Below are positions 6,413-7,740 of a stretch of DNA of 7,740 nucleotides, piece after piece. The position numbers and the translations under genes were made by a program. The notes below the pieces were generated by a model. The model ran no database searches. It was not told the origin of the DNA and saw only the letters and a program-made list of their open reading frames with translations. The stretch is from Candidatus Nanopelagicales bacterium. Its GTDB lineage: Bacteria > Actinomycetota > Actinomycetes > S36-B12 > GCA-2699445. Each line of letters starts with the position of its first letter. Within the stretch, counting starts at the first letter, position 1. The stretch is taken from NCBI GenBank assembly GCA_029939085.1, contig JAOZTQ010000058.1:1-7740 (forward strand), given 5' to 3'.

Positions 6413-7386
6413 GCATTTCGCAGCAAGTCGACGAGTTACTTGCGGGACTTGAAGTTGGCAACCGTTCCACAATCGCGCGGGCGATAACTCTTGTGGAATC
6501 AACTCGTGCCACGGATAGGGTTGCCGCGGCACAGCTCCTGGATGCAATCTCAGAGACCTCCCAGGATTCGGTTCGAGTTGGCATATCGGGCGTCCCCGGC
6601 GTCGGGAAATCCACGTTCATTGATTCGCTAGGAATGCATCTAGTAGATGAAGGTCATCAAGTTGCGGTTCTGGCAGTCGATCCGAGCAGTGTTCGCAGCG
6701 GCGGTAGCGTGCTGGGCGATAAAACCAGAATGGAACGGCTTTCGGGCTGTGAGGCAGCATTTATCCGGCCCTCGCCTAACGCGGGAACTCTGGGCGGGGT
6801 GACTCGCTCGACTCGAGCGGCGATGAGCGTTTTAGAAGCAGCTGGCTACGACACGATATTGGTTGAGACTGTCGGCGTGGGGCAGTCTGAGGTGGCGGTC
6901 TCGGGCATGGTCGACTCCTTCTTGTTGCTCGCTCTCGCTAGGACCGGTGATCAATTGCAGGGCATCAAGCGTGGCATTTTGGAACTAGTTGATGTGATCG
7001 CCGTGAATAAGGCAGACGGAGACCATGCCCCTGAGGCGAGGACCGCAGCACGGGAGCTCTCGGGAGCGCTACGGCTCTTTAGTTACGACGATCCGGATGC
7101 TTGGAAAGTGCCAGTGCTTACCTGTAGCGGTTTGGAAGGCACCGGAATCCCCGAGGTTTGGCAAGCACTTGTGGAACACCGAAGGCAACTAGAGAACTCC
7201 GGTCAGTTACATGAGTTGCGAGGTGAGCAAGCTGCAGTGTGGTTGGCCGAAGAAATCGAACAACGCCTAGTTCAGGACTTTTACCAACGACCTGCGGTGG
7301 CGGAGGAGCTGCCTCAGTTGCAGCAGCGAGTTCGTCGCGGTGATTTGTCGGTGTTGGCTGCGGTTGAACAGTTACTCGACAAATAG
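6409..7386 (+). CDS. meaB: Methylmalonyl-CoA mutase-associated GTPase MeaB
   Basis: G3E-family P-loop GTPase (MeaB/ArgK/MMAA group) that binds the mutase, protects it from inactivation and gates adenosylcobalamin loading and release of damaged cofactor; cytosolic. 325 residues, normal length. An N-terminal helical part (1-54) is followed by the G domain: Walker A GVPGVGKST at 61-69, AVDPSS at 89-94, SVLGDKTRM at 100-108, ETVGVGQSE at 153-161, the switch III-like segment RTGDQLQGIKRG at 178-189 and the base-specificity motif NKAD at 200-203. The C-terminal part (about 265-325) is charged and helical, as in the family's dimerisation arm. Start ATG 6409 overlaps the mutB stop (ATGA) and has no strong Shine-Dalgarno, so translation probably depends on ribosomes finishing mutB. 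Position right after mutB supports the chaperone role. The old name ArgK (arginine transport kinase) should not be applied. Confidence 0.95.
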   Translation: MSISQQVDELLAGLEVGNRSTIARAITLVESTRATDRVAAAQLLDAISETSQDSVRVGISGVPGVGKSTFIDSLGMHLVDEGHQVAVLAVDPSSVRSGGSVLGDKTRMERLSGCEAAFIRPSPNAGTLGGVTRSTRAAMSVLEAAGYDTILVETVGVGQSEVAVSGMVDSFLLLALARTGDQLQGIKRGILELVDVIAVNKADGDHAPEARTAARELSGALRLFSYDDPDAWKVPVLTCSGLEGTGIPEVWQALVEHRRQLENSGQLHELRGEQAAVWLAEEIEQRLVQDFYQRPAVAEELPQLQQRVRRGDLSVLAAVEQLLDK

Positions 7387-7429
7387 AGGAGCCTGACTCG
7401 ATCCCGCATTAGGACTGAGTCAGGCTCCT
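7387..7429. terminator. Strong hairpin, probable bidirectional terminator
   Basis: AGGAGCCTGACTC (7387-7399) and GAGTCAGGCTCCT (7417-7429) are perfect 13-base arms with a 17-base loop, inside which TCC (7402-7404) and GGA (7412-7414) can extend the stem. The hairpin starts immediately after the meaB stop and lies 17 bases past the stop of the convergent right-edge gene. It therefore fits termination from both sides. No proper U-tract follows on either strand, which is common in actinobacterial terminators. Confidence 0.8.
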
Positions 7430-7446
7430 GTTCCCCAACCGCCGGC

Positions 7447-7740
7447 TTAGGTGTGACTCCTTCGGCCCAACCCGACTAGTAGGATCCCGGCTCCTAGTAG
7501 CAGAAGTCCGGCTAGCGCCCCATTTCGCATAGCGTCGGATCCAGTCTTGGCAAGGGTTGTAGCTGTACTCGAAGGGGGCGAGGCAAGTGAATCGGTTGTA
7601 CTAATCGGCCGAACCGCTGGCAATACCTGTGCCATGGGATTGTTGTTGGACTCGTCTTTGGGCGCGCTCTCTGATGTAGCCGGTTCGGTCGTAATATCCG
7701 GCGCTGGGGTTGGTTCGGTGGTCGGGGTTGGTTCCGATGG
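7447..7740 (-). CDS. C-terminal part of a cell-wall-anchored surface protein with LAKTG sorting signal (start off right edge)
   Basis: 97 codons of a minus-strand gene are visible and the frame is open to the window end, so the start and the functional domain are missing. From the edge inward there is a low-complexity stalk rich in Pro, Thr, Ser, Glu and Asp (for example EPTPTTEPTPAPD), then a Ser/Thr-rich linker (TTDSLASPPSSTATT), LAKTG, a hydrophobic helix (ALAGLLLLGAGILLVGLG) and the basic tail RRSHT. This order is a textbook cell-wall sorting signal; LAxTG is the form used by class E sortases of actinobacteria. The protein would be exported, cleaved between Thr and Gly and linked to the cell wall, the stalk spanning the wall. 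A separate 62-residue gene starting at the internal ATG (7635) is unlikely, since the stalk composition continues across it. Its function beyond anchoring cannot be read here. Confidence 0.82.
   Translation of the reverse strand, partial: PSEPTPTTEPTPAPDITTEPATSESAPKDESNNNPMAQVLPAVRPISTTDSLASPPSSTATTLAKTGSDAMRNGALAGLLLLGAGILLVGLGRRSHT

Noticed and set aside
5944..6426. Minus-strand open frame of 160 codons opposite the mutB C-terminus
   Set aside because: It is the complement of the well-conserved cobalamin domain and its Ser/Ala/Pro-rich composition is typical of an antisense frame of G+C-rich coding DNA.

Overview
This window looks like chromosomal DNA from an actinobacterium of moderate G+C content. 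The evidence is the actinobacterial style of the succinate dehydrogenase subunits (SdhC with its MWSWVAHRITG start region, SdhA with GGHTRNHGEA and RTGHMILQTLYQN), the actinobacterial-type MeaB, the heterodimeric MutA/MutB methylmalonyl-CoA mutase, and a cell-wall sorting signal of the LAxTG type (LAKTG). Assignments come from reading translations and recalling families; no search was run.

Layout. Bases 1-2020 carry a minus-strand operon, sdhC-sdhD-sdhA, with sdhA running off the left edge; sdhB is expected beyond it but is not visible. Bases 2021-2462 are a divergent intergenic region. It has no convincing full-size gene but holds two clear inverted-repeat (RNA-foldable) elements, candidate promoters and a tiny upstream ORF. 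Bases 2463-7386 carry a tightly coupled plus-strand operon, mutA-mutB-meaB, with stop/start overlaps at both junctions. A strong hairpin at 7387-7429 closes it and also serves the convergent minus-strand gene at the right edge. Only the last 97 codons of that gene are visible: a Pro/Thr/Glu-rich stalk, the LAKTG motif, a hydrophobic helix and a basic tail.

How the genes work together. MutA/MutB is the adenosylcobalamin-dependent mutase that interconverts (R)-methylmalonyl-CoA and succinyl-CoA. MeaB is its G-protein chaperone, which protects the mutase and gates cofactor loading. Succinyl-CoA becomes succinate in the TCA cycle, and SdhCDA(B) oxidises succinate to fumarate with electrons going to the quinone pool. 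The two divergent operons therefore sit on one metabolic line: propionyl-CoA or methylmalonyl-CoA into the TCA cycle and respiration.

The coding genes are orthodox, with catalytic residues in place. The part not explained by known features is the intergenic region. A 134-base element (2265-2398) closes with a 19-pair helix whose four non-Watson-Crick pairs are all G-U only when read on the plus strand. It encloses further hairpins and begins just where a TTGACA promoter would start transcription. It looks like a structured leader RNA for the mutase operon. I recognise no known riboswitch class in it.
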